Position numbers and translations under genes: made by a program. A stretch of 64,000 nt of DNA, from contig NZ_CP015596.1 of NCBI RefSeq assembly GCF_001644575.1, positions 4,712,001-4,776,000 of the forward strand, written 5' to 3'. Positions 9,118 to 17,442 of this stretch are shown in pieces. This DNA comes from Mycobacterium adipatum. GTDB lineage: Bacteria > Actinomycetota > Actinomycetes > Mycobacteriales > Mycobacteriaceae. Each line of letters begins with the position of its first letter. Position 1 is the stretch's first letter. The notes under the pieces were generated by a model. That model ran no database searches. It saw only the letters and a list, made by a program, of their open reading frames with translations, and was not told the DNA's origin.

Positions 9118-10691
9118 GCGCCGACCTCAAGACCGCGCTTGACGTCGAGTCGGCGCAGCTTGCCCGATGACGTCCTGGGCAGCGTGCCGGGTTTGACGAA
9201 GACCACGTCGGCGGGCACCACACCGCATCCCGAGGCGACCTGCTGTATCAGGGCGGCGCGCGCGCCGGGTTCGTCGGGTCCGCGGAACTCAGCGGTGACG
9301 ACCAGTCCGGGCCGGATGGAACCCTCGCCGACGCCGACGGCCACCACCGCACCTTCACGAACCCCGGGCACGAGGGCGGCGATCCGCTCGACCTCGGCCG
9401 GGAAGATGTTGCGACCGCCCACCGTGATGATCTCCTTGGCGCGTCCGCACACCACCAGGCCGCCGTCGACGAAGTAGCCCAGATCTCCTGTGCGGAACCA
9501 GTCTTCGGCACTGCGAGATGGCTCGCCGTGATAGCCGGAGAACATGGACGTGCCGCGGATCGCGATCTCTCCGAGCTCACGGTCGGCGACATCGGTGGCG
9601 GCGTTCTCGTGGGGTTCGATACGGATCTCCATCCCCGCGATGGGCTCCCCCAGCACGGCGTGCCGACGTACCGCGGTCCCCCCCTCGGTGGTAAACAGCG
9701 TCTCATCGACACGCAACCCGGCTCCGGGCACCGGAACCGTTACCGCGCAAGTTGATTCGGCCAGACCGTAGGACGGCGAGAGCGCTCCCGCAGAAAAACC
9801 GAAGCGGGCCATCTCGGTCGCAAAACGCTCGGTGAGTTCACAATCCACCGGCTCACCGCCATTGAGGGCGAACCGCAGTGGGGATAGATCGACACCGCTG
9901 ACGCGGCGGGAGTACTTACCGATCATGCCGTAGGCCATGTTCGGCGCCGCGGTGATCGTGGCACCACTCTCGGACAGCCAGTTCAGCCAACGGAACGGGG
10001 AGGCCTGGAACGCCGAGGTGGGAGCCTGCCAGACGGTGGTGCCGCCCAGCGCCCCGGAGAGCAGAAAGCTCAGGCCCATATCGTGATACAGCGGCAGCCA
10101 GGAGCACCCGACGTCGCCGGTGTGCACCCCGATCCGGTCGTTGAGGCCGCGCAGGTTGGCCAGCACCGATGCCGGCGGCAGGTGCACGGTCTTGGGTGTT
10201 CCGGTCGAACCGGCGGTGCCTTGCATGATCGCCACCGGGGCGGGCGATGACGGTAGCCTCAGACCGCTGGAGCGACGCGGATGGGCCACCGCCGCGAGGT
10301 CGAAGAGTTCCGACGATTCGCCTGCTGCGGACAGCTTTTCGAGATAGGCGCCCTGACTGCCGACGCGCATGGCCGCGATACCCCGGAAACGAACCCGGGT
10401 GGCGTGCGCCCACTGTGCGGTATCGGCCCCGCGGATGGGTCCGGGCAGGATCGACACCGCGGCACCGGCCAGGAACGCGCCGAGGACCGCGGAGATCAAC
10501 TCGGCGGTCGGTTCGCCCACCAGACCGAGGCGCGCGATATCCGCATCGAGCAGGTACTCGGCGACATTCTCAGCGCGCGCGTAGATCTCCGGCCACGGAT
10601 GGCGGGTCCACTGGCCATCGGTGAGCAGCACCAGATCGTTGGCACTGGCGGTCAGCGACTCAGCCAGCGCGCACGCCAGAGGATTCACCAT
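9114..10691 (-). CDS. mbtM: long-chain fatty-acid--ACP ligase MbtM homologue (FadD33)
   Basis: Acyl-adenylate-forming ligase of 525 residues that closely resembles mycobacterial MbtM, which activates the fatty acyl chain and loads it on carrier protein MbtL for mycobactin. Shared stretches include [91 protein letters not shown] and the C-terminal [14 protein letters not shown] with the catalytic lysine. The P-loop is [14 protein letters not shown]. No other mbt gene is in the window and no sequence resembling an IdeR box was seen in the 210 bases upstream; that gap holds only a small CACGT-TG-ACGTG palindrome at 10730-10741. Confidence 0.85.
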   Translation of the reverse strand: MVNPLACALAESLTASANDLVLLTDGQWTRHPWPEIYARAENVAEYLLDADIARLGLVGEPTAELISAVLGAFLAGAAVSILPGPIRGADTAQWAHATRVRFRGIAAMRVGSQGAYLEKLSAAGESSELFDLAAVAHPRRSSGLRLPSSPAPVAIMQGTAGSTGTPKTVHLPPASVLANLRGLNDRIGVHTGDVGCSWLPLYHDMGLSFLLSGALGGTTVWQAPTSAFQASPFRWLNWLSESGATITAAPNMAYGMIGKYSRRVSGVDLSPLRFALNGGEPVDCELTERFATEMARFGFSAGALSPSYGLAESTCAVTVPVPGAGLRVDETLFTTEGGTAVRRHAVLGEPIAGMEIRIEPHENAATDVADRELGEIAIRGTSMFSGYHGEPSRSAEDWFRTGDLGYFVDGGLVVCGRAKEIITVGGRNIFPAEVERIAALVPGVREGAVVAVGVGEGSIRPGLVVTAEFRGPDEPGARAALIQQVASGCGVVPADVVFVKPGTLPRTSSGKLRRLDVKRGLEVGA

Positions 10692-10901
10692 GGTTGGAAA
10701 CTATATGACGTTTGCTCAAAATGGTTCCCCACGTTGACGTGAGCGACAATTTGACTTCATCCGGTGGTTGTGCCCACCTCGCCGACAGGGCATTCCCGAC
10801 GATCGGCTGTTCATCGGTCGCTGTGCAGTCCCACAGCTATCGGTCCGCGCCCTCGCCCCGGCGCGGACCGCGCACCGCGGCGCGTACGGCAAGCTGGAGG
10901 T

Positions 10902-11390
10902 GTGGGTTCCGATACCGAGCGCGACCGCGATGAGACCGGGCGCCCCCGCAATACCCGGCCCCGCGATGCGCTGGGTCGCCCACTGCCCTATGGCAGTGTC
11001 GGCGTCCCGCGCATCCCCGATGACCTCCGGCTGTCGCCGGCACAGACCGTGCGCTACGCCCAGGACCTCCTCGACCGCGGGCAGGCCTTCGGCGCGCACG
11101 AGGTGCTGGAGTCGGCATGGAAAGACGGTCCCGCCGCCGAACGCGCGCTGTGGCAGGGATTGGCGCAGCTGGCGGTCGGCATCACCCATGTCCAGCGCGG
11201 CAATCGCCGCGGCGCGGCCGCCCTGCTGCGCAGGGCCGTCCAACGTCTCGGGCTGATCGGCATCCCGGCCCCTTACGGAATCGACACAACCGGGTTGATC
11301 GGCCAGGCCGGTGCACTCGCCGACGATCTGGAGGCCGGACGCGATATCGCCGAAGCCCGGTTGCGGATCCGGTTGGCGGGCACTGACTAG
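10902..11390 (+). CDS. DUF309 domain-containing protein
   Basis: Protein of 162 residues. After a charged N-terminal tail rich in Arg and Asp it has the DUF309 helical core: QTVRYAQDLLDRGQAFGAHEVLESAWKDG, then ERALWQGLAQLAVGITHVQRGN and an Ala/Arg-rich third helix. The conserved HEVLE.AWK motif is intact. The function of the family is unknown. The GTG at 10902 is the most plausible start, although the GGAGG in front is only one base away, so an upstream start is possible. It is followed 32 bases later by the PucR-type regulator on the same strand. Confidence 0.72.
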   Translation: MGSDTERDRDETGRPRNTRPRDALGRPLPYGSVGVPRIPDDLRLSPAQTVRYAQDLLDRGQAFGAHEVLESAWKDGPAAERALWQGLAQLAVGITHVQRGNRRGAAALLRRAVQRLGLIGIPAPYGIDTTGLIGQAGALADDLEAGRDIAEARLRIRLAGTD

Positions 11391-11422
11391 TCTGGATGTT
11401 CGGCACGACATAGGAGCGGCTC

Positions 11423-12943
11423 GTGGTCACCCTGGACCGCCTGGTCAATGTGTTGGGCAGTTACGGCGTGCGGTTGTCCGGGTCGGCGGTGCCCCGCGCC
11501 ACGGTGCTGCGCAGTGTGGTGCTGCATGAGGCGACCGAGCGCTCCGGGACGGCGATCGGCGATGTGCTGCTCGCCGTGGGCGCGCGGTCGGTACCCGAAG
11601 CGTTGCAGTGGGCACGCGCGAGCCAGTCGGTCGCGGTGCTGTGCCGTGGCGATGCGGCGGCCGCCGGCGACGAGTCCGATATCGCGGTGCTCACGGTGGA
11701 CCCCACCGTGCCATGGAGCGAGCTGGCCGCCATCGTCTACGGCCTCGTACTGGAGGGCCGCGAGACCGCGGCCGGGCGAGGTCCCACCGACCTGTTCGCG
11801 CTGGCCGACAGTGTGGCCGACTCGATCGGATGCGCGGTGACGATCGAGGACGCCGGTTCGCGGCTGCTGGCCCATTCGCGACTGCAAGCGCACGCGGACG
11901 CGGCCAGGGCCGAGACCATACTGAACCGCCAGGTACCCGCCGCCCTGCACGACTTCCTCAGCGAGCATGGCGTTTTCGCGCACCTGTCACATTCCGACGA
12001 GCCGCTCTTCGTCGCGGCCGAGCCCGCCCACGGACTGACCGGCCGGACGGTGGTGGCGGTGCGGGCCGGCCGGGAACTGCTCGGTTCGGTATGGGCGACC
12101 AGCCGCGAACCGTTGGACGGCACCCGGCGCCGAGCATTGTCCGACGCCGCCCGCACCGTGGCGATGCATGTGCTGCGCTCGCGCGCCAGCGCCGACCTGG
12201 AGCGTCAGGTCGAGTCCGATCTGGTGACACGACTACTGGAAGGTTCCGCCGATTCCGCGACCGCCGCGAGCCGGCTCGGTCTGCGACAGACGGCGCTGCG
12301 GGTGATCGCGGTGCACGCCGATATCCCCGGTGAACCGCATGCCGCGTTGCTGCTGGCGTTCGAACACGCCACCTCGGGATTCGGCTGGTCCCGACCGGGG
12401 CGCAGCAGCCTGGGCCGCAACACGCTGTACACCGTGCTCCCGAGTGAGGATGTGGCCGCGGCCCGGCAGTGGGTGGACGGGATGCGGGCCGCGCTACCCA
12501 CCCACGCCGCGATCCGGGCCGGTATCAGCGCACCTGCCGAGGTCATCGAGTTGGCGGCCGCCCGCCAGGAGGCCGACGAGTGCCTGGCCCTGCACGAAGA
12601 CCCGTCGACCCCCGATGCCGTCCCCGCCTATGACGAATCCTGGCACGACATCCTGCTGCAGCGTCTGCGCACCGCAGCCAGGTCCACCCGGGCGCCGGCG
12701 CGCGGGCCGGTGGCCGAACTGCGGCGCCACGACGCCGCCCACTCCACCCAGTACGTGGCGACGCTACGGGCCTGGCTGACCGCACAAGGTGACCTCGCCC
12801 AGGCGGGCGAGGTGCTCGGCGTTCACGAGAACACCGTGCGTTACCGGCTCCGCAAGATGGTCCAGGTCACCACGCTCGATCTCGACGATCCGCACCAGCG
12901 GCTCGCCATGACGATCGAGCTCGCGGCGCACCCGACGCCGTAG
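11423..12943 (+). CDS. PucR-family transcriptional regulator
   Basis: Regulator of 506 residues with PucR architecture: an N-terminal PucR-like sensory part (about 1-110), a middle region and a C-terminal helix-turn-helix (HTH_30) seen in LTAQGDLAQAGEVLGVHENTVRYRLRKM near residues 455-485. PucR/CdaR-type proteins are generally activators of catabolic or nitrogen-related genes. The GTG start at 11423 has an AGGAG 8 bases upstream. No target is evident nearby, since the downstream GreA-like gene is separated by 129 bases. It could control the upstream DUF309 gene or distant targets. Confidence 0.82.
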   Translation: MVTLDRLVNVLGSYGVRLSGSAVPRATVLRSVVLHEATERSGTAIGDVLLAVGARSVPEALQWARASQSVAVLCRGDAAAAGDESDIAVLTVDPTVPWSELAAIVYGLVLEGRETAAGRGPTDLFALADSVADSIGCAVTIEDAGSRLLAHSRLQAHADAARAETILNRQVPAALHDFLSEHGVFAHLSHSDEPLFVAAEPAHGLTGRTVVAVRAGRELLGSVWATSREPLDGTRRRALSDAARTVAMHVLRSRASADLERQVESDLVTRLLEGSADSATAASRLGLRQTALRVIAVHADIPGEPHAALLLAFEHATSGFGWSRPGRSSLGRNTLYTVLPSEDVAAARQWVDGMRAALPTHAAIRAGISAPAEVIELAAARQEADECLALHEDPSTPDAVPAYDESWHDILLQRLRTAARSTRAPARGPVAELRRHDAAHSTQYVATLRAWLTAQGDLAQAGEVLGVHENTVRYRLRKMVQVTTLDLDDPHQRLAMTIELAAHPTP

Positions 12944-13072
12944 GACATGTCGGGAGCCGACAAAAGCCGCGTATCCAGTTGTCCGGTCCGGGCAACCCTC
13001 TGCCGGCGTCGCCGGGCCACCATCGGGGGAACGGACCGATCGACGGTGGACGAGGTGAAAGGTAAGGAACTC

Positions 13073-13528
13073 ATGCGCGCGAATCACCAGGTGTGGATCA
13101 GCAGGCAGGCCCGGGAACGGATGGAGGCCGAACTGGTGGACCTGTTGGCGGTGCGCGCCGATGACGACGCCACCGACTGGGATCTGCATCAGGCCCGCAA
13201 AACGCGGATCTGGCAGATCCAGGATCTGCTGATGAACGCCGCCGTCGACGAGGTCCCGGCCGACGACGGGATCGCCGAGCCCGGGATGATCCTCACCGTG
13301 CGCTTCGACGGCACCGGGGAGACCGAGACGTTCCTGCTCGGCACCCCGATCGCCGAGCTCGGCGACCTGGAGGTGTGTTCCGCGCTGTCCCCGTTGGGCG
13401 GTGCGATCTCCGGCGCCCGCCCCGGGGAACAGCGCAGCTACCGGGTGCCCAGCGGCGCGCTGGTGTCGGTGACGCTGCTCGACGCCGCCCCGTACGGGGT
13501 GCGCACACCGGATCCGGCCGCCGGCTGA
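13073..13528 (+). CDS. GreA/GreB-family elongation factor-like protein
   Basis: Protein of 151 residues with an N-terminal coiled-coil-like segment (ISRQARERMEAELVDLL to IWQIQDLLMNAA) and a C-terminal Gre FKBP-like domain ending SPLGGAISGARPGEQRSYRV. GreA proteins rescue backtracked RNA polymerase by inserting their coiled coil into the secondary channel. The N-terminal coil here is shorter and less acidic at the tip than in genuine GreA, so it may be a Gre paralogue that binds polymerase without cleavage stimulation. The ATG at 13073 is favoured by AAGGA five bases upstream. Confidence 0.65.
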   Translation: MRANHQVWISRQARERMEAELVDLLAVRADDDATDWDLHQARKTRIWQIQDLLMNAAVDEVPADDGIAEPGMILTVRFDGTGETETFLLGTPIAELGDLEVCSALSPLGGAISGARPGEQRSYRVPSGALVSVTLLDAAPYGVRTPDPAAG

Positions 13529-13530
13529 AT

Positions 13531-14187
13531 CTACTGCGGGTTGCAGATGCCTTGCAGCTTGGCGTTTTCGTCGTCGGCGTCCTTGACGCGTTCCTGGTGT
13601 GCCGGGTCATCGCTGGGAATGTTGGCGACCGCGGCGGCCCCGACGTCCATCAACGCGTTGCCGAAGGCCCGCGCCGCCTCGGCGAGTTGAGGCTCGGTGG
13701 CCGGGTCGACCCGGTTCAGCATGTACACACCCCCGCCGTAGAGCGCCAGGCGGGCGTTGGTGGCGATGGCGATGGCGCCGACGGCGTCCCCGTCGGCGGC
13801 CTGCAGCGCGCTGCTGTTGGCCACCCCGGTGCTGACCACCAGGAACGCATCGCACACCTTGGCCTTCGCCTCGTCGCGTTGGGCATCGGTGAAGGTCGGC
13901 TCCGGCGCCTCGGTCGGCGCCGCGGTGGGGGCATCGATCGGGGTGAGCGGATTGCGCCACATATAGGCCGACGCACCCAGCGTGGCGATCGCCACCAGCA
14001 TCGCGATGACGGCGATGACCACCGGGCTGCGCCCGGAACCCTCCGGCTGCTCGGCGTCACCCCCGGTCGTGCCTTCGGGTGCGGCGTGCTTGCTGCCGGT
14101 CACCTCGTTGGCTTCGTCTGCCGAAGCGGGGTCCTCGCGGAGGGCCCCTTCGTCGACGGGGTCCTCGGGCGTGGTTTCGTCAGGCAC
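13531..14187 (-). CDS. hypothetical single-pass membrane protein, Ala/Pro-rich
   Basis: Protein of 218 residues of unknown function. The first 52 residues are acidic and disordered (PEDPVDEGALREDPAS). One transmembrane helix, VVIAVIAMLVAIATLGASAY, follows at about 56-76, then a Thr/Pro/Ala linker and a 130-residue extracytoplasmic domain with two cysteines (KVCDAF and QGICNPQ). The acidic-tail/TM/secreted-domain layout recalls Mce-associated and Rv-type membrane proteins, but no specific family is recognised. It starts with GTG and has only a weak ribosome-binding site. Confidence 0.7.
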   Translation of the reverse strand: MPDETTPEDPVDEGALREDPASADEANEVTGSKHAAPEGTTGGDAEQPEGSGRSPVVIAVIAMLVAIATLGASAYMWRNPLTPIDAPTAAPTEAPEPTFTDAQRDEAKAKVCDAFLVVSTGVANSSALQAADGDAVGAIAIATNARLALYGGGVYMLNRVDPATEPQLAEAARAFGNALMDVGAAAVANIPSDDPAHQERVKDADDENAKLQGICNPQ

Positions 14188-14250
14188 GCCGGCAATCGTA
14201 GCAACGGGGTATCGGCGGGCGGGTCGTCTGTATCCGGCGTTTGCCCAGTT

Positions 14251-14784
14251 CTACGGGGTCGTCCGCAGCACGCCGTCCAGCGTTGCCAGCAGCGCAGCAG
14301 TGCGGGTACGCCCGGGCGGAGCGGGCGGATAGCGCCGCAGGATCTGCCGCAACTCCGGCGTGGCGCGCTGCGCCGCCCGCCCGATCGTGGCATCTGCGGC
14401 GGCGGGATCGCCCGCGGCGGTGATCTCGGCGATGCGGGCGGCGTTGGCATCGGCCCGCAGGATGTGGCCCACCTGGTGTGCCTTAGCGATCGGATGCAGA
14501 TAGGCGGCGGACGCCGCGTCACCGGCGGCCTGGGCGGCCAGCCGCGCGACCTCATCGGAGGCGCCGGCGGCCGCGCGGTGCGCCTCCATGGATGCGGTCC
14601 GCTGCAGCGCGGTCCGCGGCGCACCGCCGACGAAGAGCCACGCCGCCGCGACGGCGTCGTGCGGCCGGGTGTCACCGGGATGGACGCCGGCGTAGAACGG
14701 GAGCAGCGCTTCGGCCGCGGTGGCCACGTACCCGGCGACGACGCGCAGCTCGTCGGGCGACAGGTCGAAGTCCGCCGGTGTCAC
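14251..14784 (-). CDS. helical protein resembling the Imm5-like putative immunity family
   Basis: Protein of 177 residues, almost entirely alpha-helical and Ala/Arg-rich. The segment GDTRPHDAVAAAWLFVGG followed by repeated Ala-rich helices (AAQAAGDAASAAYLHPIAKA, HQVGHILRADANAARI) recalls the domain annotated as 'putative immunity protein' in many actinobacteria. This is pattern memory, not a search result. The GTG start at 14784 overlaps the TGA of the upstream gene (GTGA), which argues for translational coupling and a linked function. Confidence 0.55.
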   Translation of the reverse strand: MTPADFDLSPDELRVVAGYVATAAEALLPFYAGVHPGDTRPHDAVAAAWLFVGGAPRTALQRTASMEAHRAAAGASDEVARLAAQAAGDAASAAYLHPIAKAHQVGHILRADANAARIAEITAAGDPAAADATIGRAAQRATPELRQILRRYPPAPPGRTRTAALLATLDGVLRTTP

Positions 14785-15683
14785 GGGTGCTCGGGGTGTA
14801 AGCCGTAGGTGCCGGGAACCAGCGTCGCCTGTTCGAGGAACACCTGCATGGTCCCCAGCATCTGCCAATGCAGACGCTGCAGGCGCAGGGCGAGTTCGCA
14901 GCTGGGCTCGAAGATGGCCGGGCCGCCTTCCGGCGGTTGCGCGGGAGGCGGGAGCACGCCGAGGATGCGTGCCATGTCGACCTCGATGAAGGTGAAGTCG
15001 CCGTAGGGCCGCTTCGGGTCGGCGGTGGCCGCCGGGTAGCGGCCGGCGTCCAGACGGTCACCGCACTCATGTTCGGAGGGCCAGCGAATCTCGATGCCAC
15101 GCAGCAATTGCAGATGGTCCTCGGTGACGGGCACCTGCCCGTCGCGATCGAGCCCCAGATCCTCATCGGAGCGCTCGCCGTAGCCACGCAGCGCGGCGCG
15201 CACGTCGGCGGCTCGCAGATTCGTCAGCGGGTAGCGGCCCGGCGCCAGGCTGCCGTGCCGCAACGCACGGGCCACCACGCAGAACATCTCGACATGGTGG
15301 CGGCCGAGGGCTTCGGCATCGTCGGTCCCGAAGACCTCGGCGAGCTGGGTGAGCAGATCGGTGCGCCCGTAGGGCCGGTCCGGATCCAGCATCGGCGCAC
15401 CCCGTTCGGCGCCGTCCCAGGCCAGTCGCGCACTGCGCAGCAGCCCGAGGTGAGCTTCGGTGATCGCCAGGGTTCCGTCGCCGAACCAGCGGCCGCCTTC
15501 CAGCGCGAGCTCAGCGGCCGGGTCACGCCACATCTGGGACACCGCGTCGGGCATATGCACGCGGTCCGGCCGGAACATGTCATGGGCCGCGGCCTGCAGG
15601 GCCGCCCCGTGCTCGTCACCGTTGCGGCGGGAGCGCCGGTACGCGCCGGCGAACTTCACCATGAACGTGGCGCGCTCGAACAC
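14781..15683 (-). CDS. hypothetical protein with internal duplication
   Basis: Cytoplasmic protein of 300 residues, no signal peptide or membrane segment, family not recognised. It contains two related halves. The first has GTLAITEAHLGLLRSARLAW, then DPDRPYGRTDLLTQLAEVFG and a helix ending LAPGRYPL. The second has GQVPVTEDHLQLLRGIEIRW, then DPKRPYGDFTFIEVDMARIL and a helix ending LVPGTYGL. The GTG at 15683 is chosen for its GGGAGG eight bases upstream; an extension to 15797 would run into the AmtR box region. It is coupled to the Imm5-like gene downstream. Confidence 0.65.
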   Translation of the reverse strand: MFERATFMVKFAGAYRRSRRNGDEHGAALQAAAHDMFRPDRVHMPDAVSQMWRDPAAELALEGGRWFGDGTLAITEAHLGLLRSARLAWDGAERGAPMLDPDRPYGRTDLLTQLAEVFGTDDAEALGRHHVEMFCVVARALRHGSLAPGRYPLTNLRAADVRAALRGYGERSDEDLGLDRDGQVPVTEDHLQLLRGIEIRWPSEHECGDRLDAGRYPAATADPKRPYGDFTFIEVDMARILGVLPPPAQPPEGGPAIFEPSCELALRLQRLHWQMLGTMQVFLEQATLVPGTYGLHPEHP

Positions 15684-15745
15684 CGCTCGTCCTCCCCCCA
15701 GTTCGGTTGCGCCTCGAGCATAGGGAGCGCAGCGGGCTCCAATAC

Positions 15746-15759
15746 CTGTCACTTGACAG
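15746..15759. promoter_or_regulatory. AmtR-type operator, distal copy
   Basis: CTGTC-ACTT-GACAG, an exact match to CTGTC-N4-GACAG, the motif reported for the nitrogen regulator AmtR of M. smegmatis. It is followed by AAA like the second copy at 15841, and the two centres are 95 bases apart, about nine helical turns. An AmtR-like gene ends this operon. Confidence 0.75.
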
Positions 15760-15799
15760 AAACATTCGCCGCACGCTGTTAACAGCATCCGAATCATCG

Positions 15800-15815
15800 G
15801 TTACATCGCCGCAAC
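15800..15815. promoter_or_regulatory. candidate GlnR box
   Basis: GTTAC-N6-GCAAC fits the GlnR consensus gTnAC-n6-GaAAC with one mismatch and also the looser AC-n9-AC rule used for mycobacteria. It lies between the two AmtR boxes and 84 bases before the first start codon. A 12-base palindrome, GCTGTTAACAGC, lies just upstream at 15775-15786. Confidence 0.45.
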
Positions 15816-15840
15816 CACCATCGCCCGCCCGGCGCGAAAA

Positions 15841-15854
15841 CTGTCATCCGACAG
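15841..15854. promoter_or_regulatory. AmtR-type operator, proximal copy
   Basis: CTGTC-ATCC-GACAG, an exact CTGTC-N4-GACAG, 44 bases before the first start codon of the guanidine operon. A perfect 8-base-pair stem with an ACGC loop (15857-15876) follows directly, and bound repressor would block it together with the probable promoter. Confidence 0.75.
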
Positions 15855-15898
15855 AAAGCCCGCCACGCGGCGGGCTCCCGACTTCTCGAGGGTGGTCA

Positions 15899-16762
15899 GT
15901 GAGCAGCACCGACACGGCGTCCGAAACCGCCACCACGGCAGGGGCTCGGGCGCATGCCCGCGCCCAGCACGGGCGCACCGCGGAATTCATGCGCCACATC
16001 CCGGCATCGACGTCCCCGACCGCACCTGCGGGGGTGTCCCCCGATTCGCTGGTGTGGTCCGAAACCGTGGCACCGGGCGGATACTCGAGCGCGGTGTTGG
16101 CACGGGGCACCCGGATTCGGTTCACCGATCCCGACGGTGCGGCATGCGCGCATCTGCTGTTGCACCGCGCCGACGCACCCCATGAGCGGCTCAACGTCGC
16201 CGACACCGTGAAGGTGCCGTGGCAGGCCTACCTCGGCAACGGGCATCCGCTGCTCAGCGGTTTCGGCCGGGCACTGGCGACCATCGTCGCCGACACCTCG
16301 GGCGCCCACGATGCGCTGACCGGAACCTCTACCCGGGCAGGAAATCTGGAACGCTACGGCGCCGCGGCACCGGAGTCGGCCTCACCGGCGGGCCGGGAAC
16401 TGTTCACCCTTGCCGCCCTGAAACACGGGCTGGACCGCCGCGATCTGCCACCGTCGGTGTCGTTCTTCCAGGGTGTGCGCGTGCGGTCCGACGGCAGCTT
16501 CGACTGGATCGGCTCTGCGGGGGCGGGCACCTCGGTGGACCTGCTGTTGCACGTGGATGCCATTGTGCTGGTGGCCAATACGGCTCACCCGCTGGACCCG
16601 CGACCGGCATTCACCTGCTCTGCACTGTTGATCCACGCCTGGCCGGCACCGACCGATCTGGATCGGCTGTCCGAGGGAAATCTGTTGGGGCCGTTGGGGC
16701 CCGAGCACCGCCAGGCCATCGCCAACACCGACGCCGATCTCATCGCAAGGGGACAGTTGTGA
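15899..16762 (+). CDS. DUF1989 protein, urea-carboxylase-associated protein 1 (carboxyguanidine deiminase subunit)
   Basis: DUF1989 protein of 287 residues of the type called urea amidolyase-associated protein 1. Published work on these pairs showed that they act together as carboxyguanidine deiminase, turning carboxyguanidine into allophanate plus ammonia. Recognised elements are SLVWSETVAPGGYSSAVLA, DGAACAHLLLHRADAPHERL and IVADTSGAHDALTGTSTRAG. The cysteine of the second paralogue's GACSKESN is replaced by TGTSTRAG here, so this may be the non-catalytic or structural subunit. The GTG at 15899 is used; the TGA overlaps the next GTG (GTGA). It is first in the operon, behind two AmtR boxes. 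Confidence 0.82.
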   Translation: MSSTDTASETATTAGARAHARAQHGRTAEFMRHIPASTSPTAPAGVSPDSLVWSETVAPGGYSSAVLARGTRIRFTDPDGAACAHLLLHRADAPHERLNVADTVKVPWQAYLGNGHPLLSGFGRALATIVADTSGAHDALTGTSTRAGNLERYGAAAPESASPAGRELFTLAALKHGLDRRDLPPSVSFFQGVRVRSDGSFDWIGSAGAGTSVDLLLHVDAIVLVANTAHPLDPRPAFTCSALLIHAWPAPTDLDRLSEGNLLGPLGPEHRQAIANTDADLIARGQL

Positions 16763-17442
16763 CCGCCACTGCCATGGTGCCCGCTCTGGTCGACGGGGCC
16801 GTCGTGCTCGACGAACACGTTGCGGCGCGCGCCGCCTGGTCGGCGGTCGTGGCCGCCGGCGACGTGCTGACCATCGTCGATCTTGCCGGCAACCAGGCCG
16901 TCGACTGCCTACTCTACGCCGCCGCGGACACCGGCGTGCGGTACTCGGCGCAGGAGACGATCCGCCGTCAGGGCCGCATCACGCTGACCACCGGGTCGGT
17001 CCTGCGCGCGGACACCGGGGACGCGCTGATGACCGTCGTCGCCGACGAAGTGGGCGTGCACGACACCCTCGGCGGCGCCTGCTCGAAGGAATCCAATACC
17101 CTGCGCTACGGGCAGCACACCCGGGCCCAGCACGGCTGCCTGGAGAACTTTCTGCTCGAAGGTTCCCGGCACGGCCTCGGTGCGCGGGACCTGGCGAGCA
17201 ATATCAACTGGTTCATGAATGTGCCGGTGGACCCCGACGGAGCGCTCGGCATCGTCGACGGCCTGTCCGGCCCCGGTAAGCGGGTCGCGCTGCGTGCCGA
17301 TGTCGACACCCTGGTACTGGTGTCGAACTGCCCGCAGATCAACAACCCGTGCAACGCATTCGACCCGACCCCGGTCCGGATGATCGTCACCACCCCCGAC
17401 CGGGCGAGCGCAGCGACGGGCGATGGCGAGGTTTCGGTATGA
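16759..17442 (+). CDS. DUF1989 protein, urea-carboxylase-associated protein 2 (carboxyguanidine deiminase subunit)
   Basis: DUF1989 protein of 227 residues, partner of the preceding gene. Conserved parts are VLTIVDLAGNQAVDCLLYAA, RYSAQETIRRQGRITLTTGS, EVGVHDTLGGACSKESNTLR and VLVSNCPQINNPCNAF. The Cys in GACSKESN and the CPQ/NPCN cysteines are the probable metal or catalytic ligands. Together with its partner it should deiminate carboxyguanidine to allophanate. The GTG at 16759 overlaps the upstream stop and its own TGA overlaps the next ATG (ATGA), so all four enzymes are translationally coupled. Confidence 0.85.
   Translation: MTATAMVPALVDGAVVLDEHVAARAAWSAVVAAGDVLTIVDLAGNQAVDCLLYAAADTGVRYSAQETIRRQGRITLTTGSVLRADTGDALMTVVADEVGVHDTLGGACSKESNTLRYGQHTRAQHGCLENFLLEGSRHGLGARDLASNINWFMNVPVDPDGALGIVDGLSGPGKRVALRADVDTLVLVSNCPQINNPCNAFDPTPVRMIVTTPDRASAATGDGEVSV

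Noticed and set aside
10692..10901. Search for an IdeR box upstream of mbtM
   Set aside because: No TTAGG...CCTAA-like palindrome was found; the only symmetry is a short CACGT-TG-ACGTG.
15857..15876. Stem with ACGC loop before the guanidine operon, similar to one half of a guanidine-II (mini-ykkC) riboswitch
   Set aside because: Guanidine-II needs two hairpins with ACGR loops; only one is present and its loop ends in C. It is more likely a simple leader hairpin.
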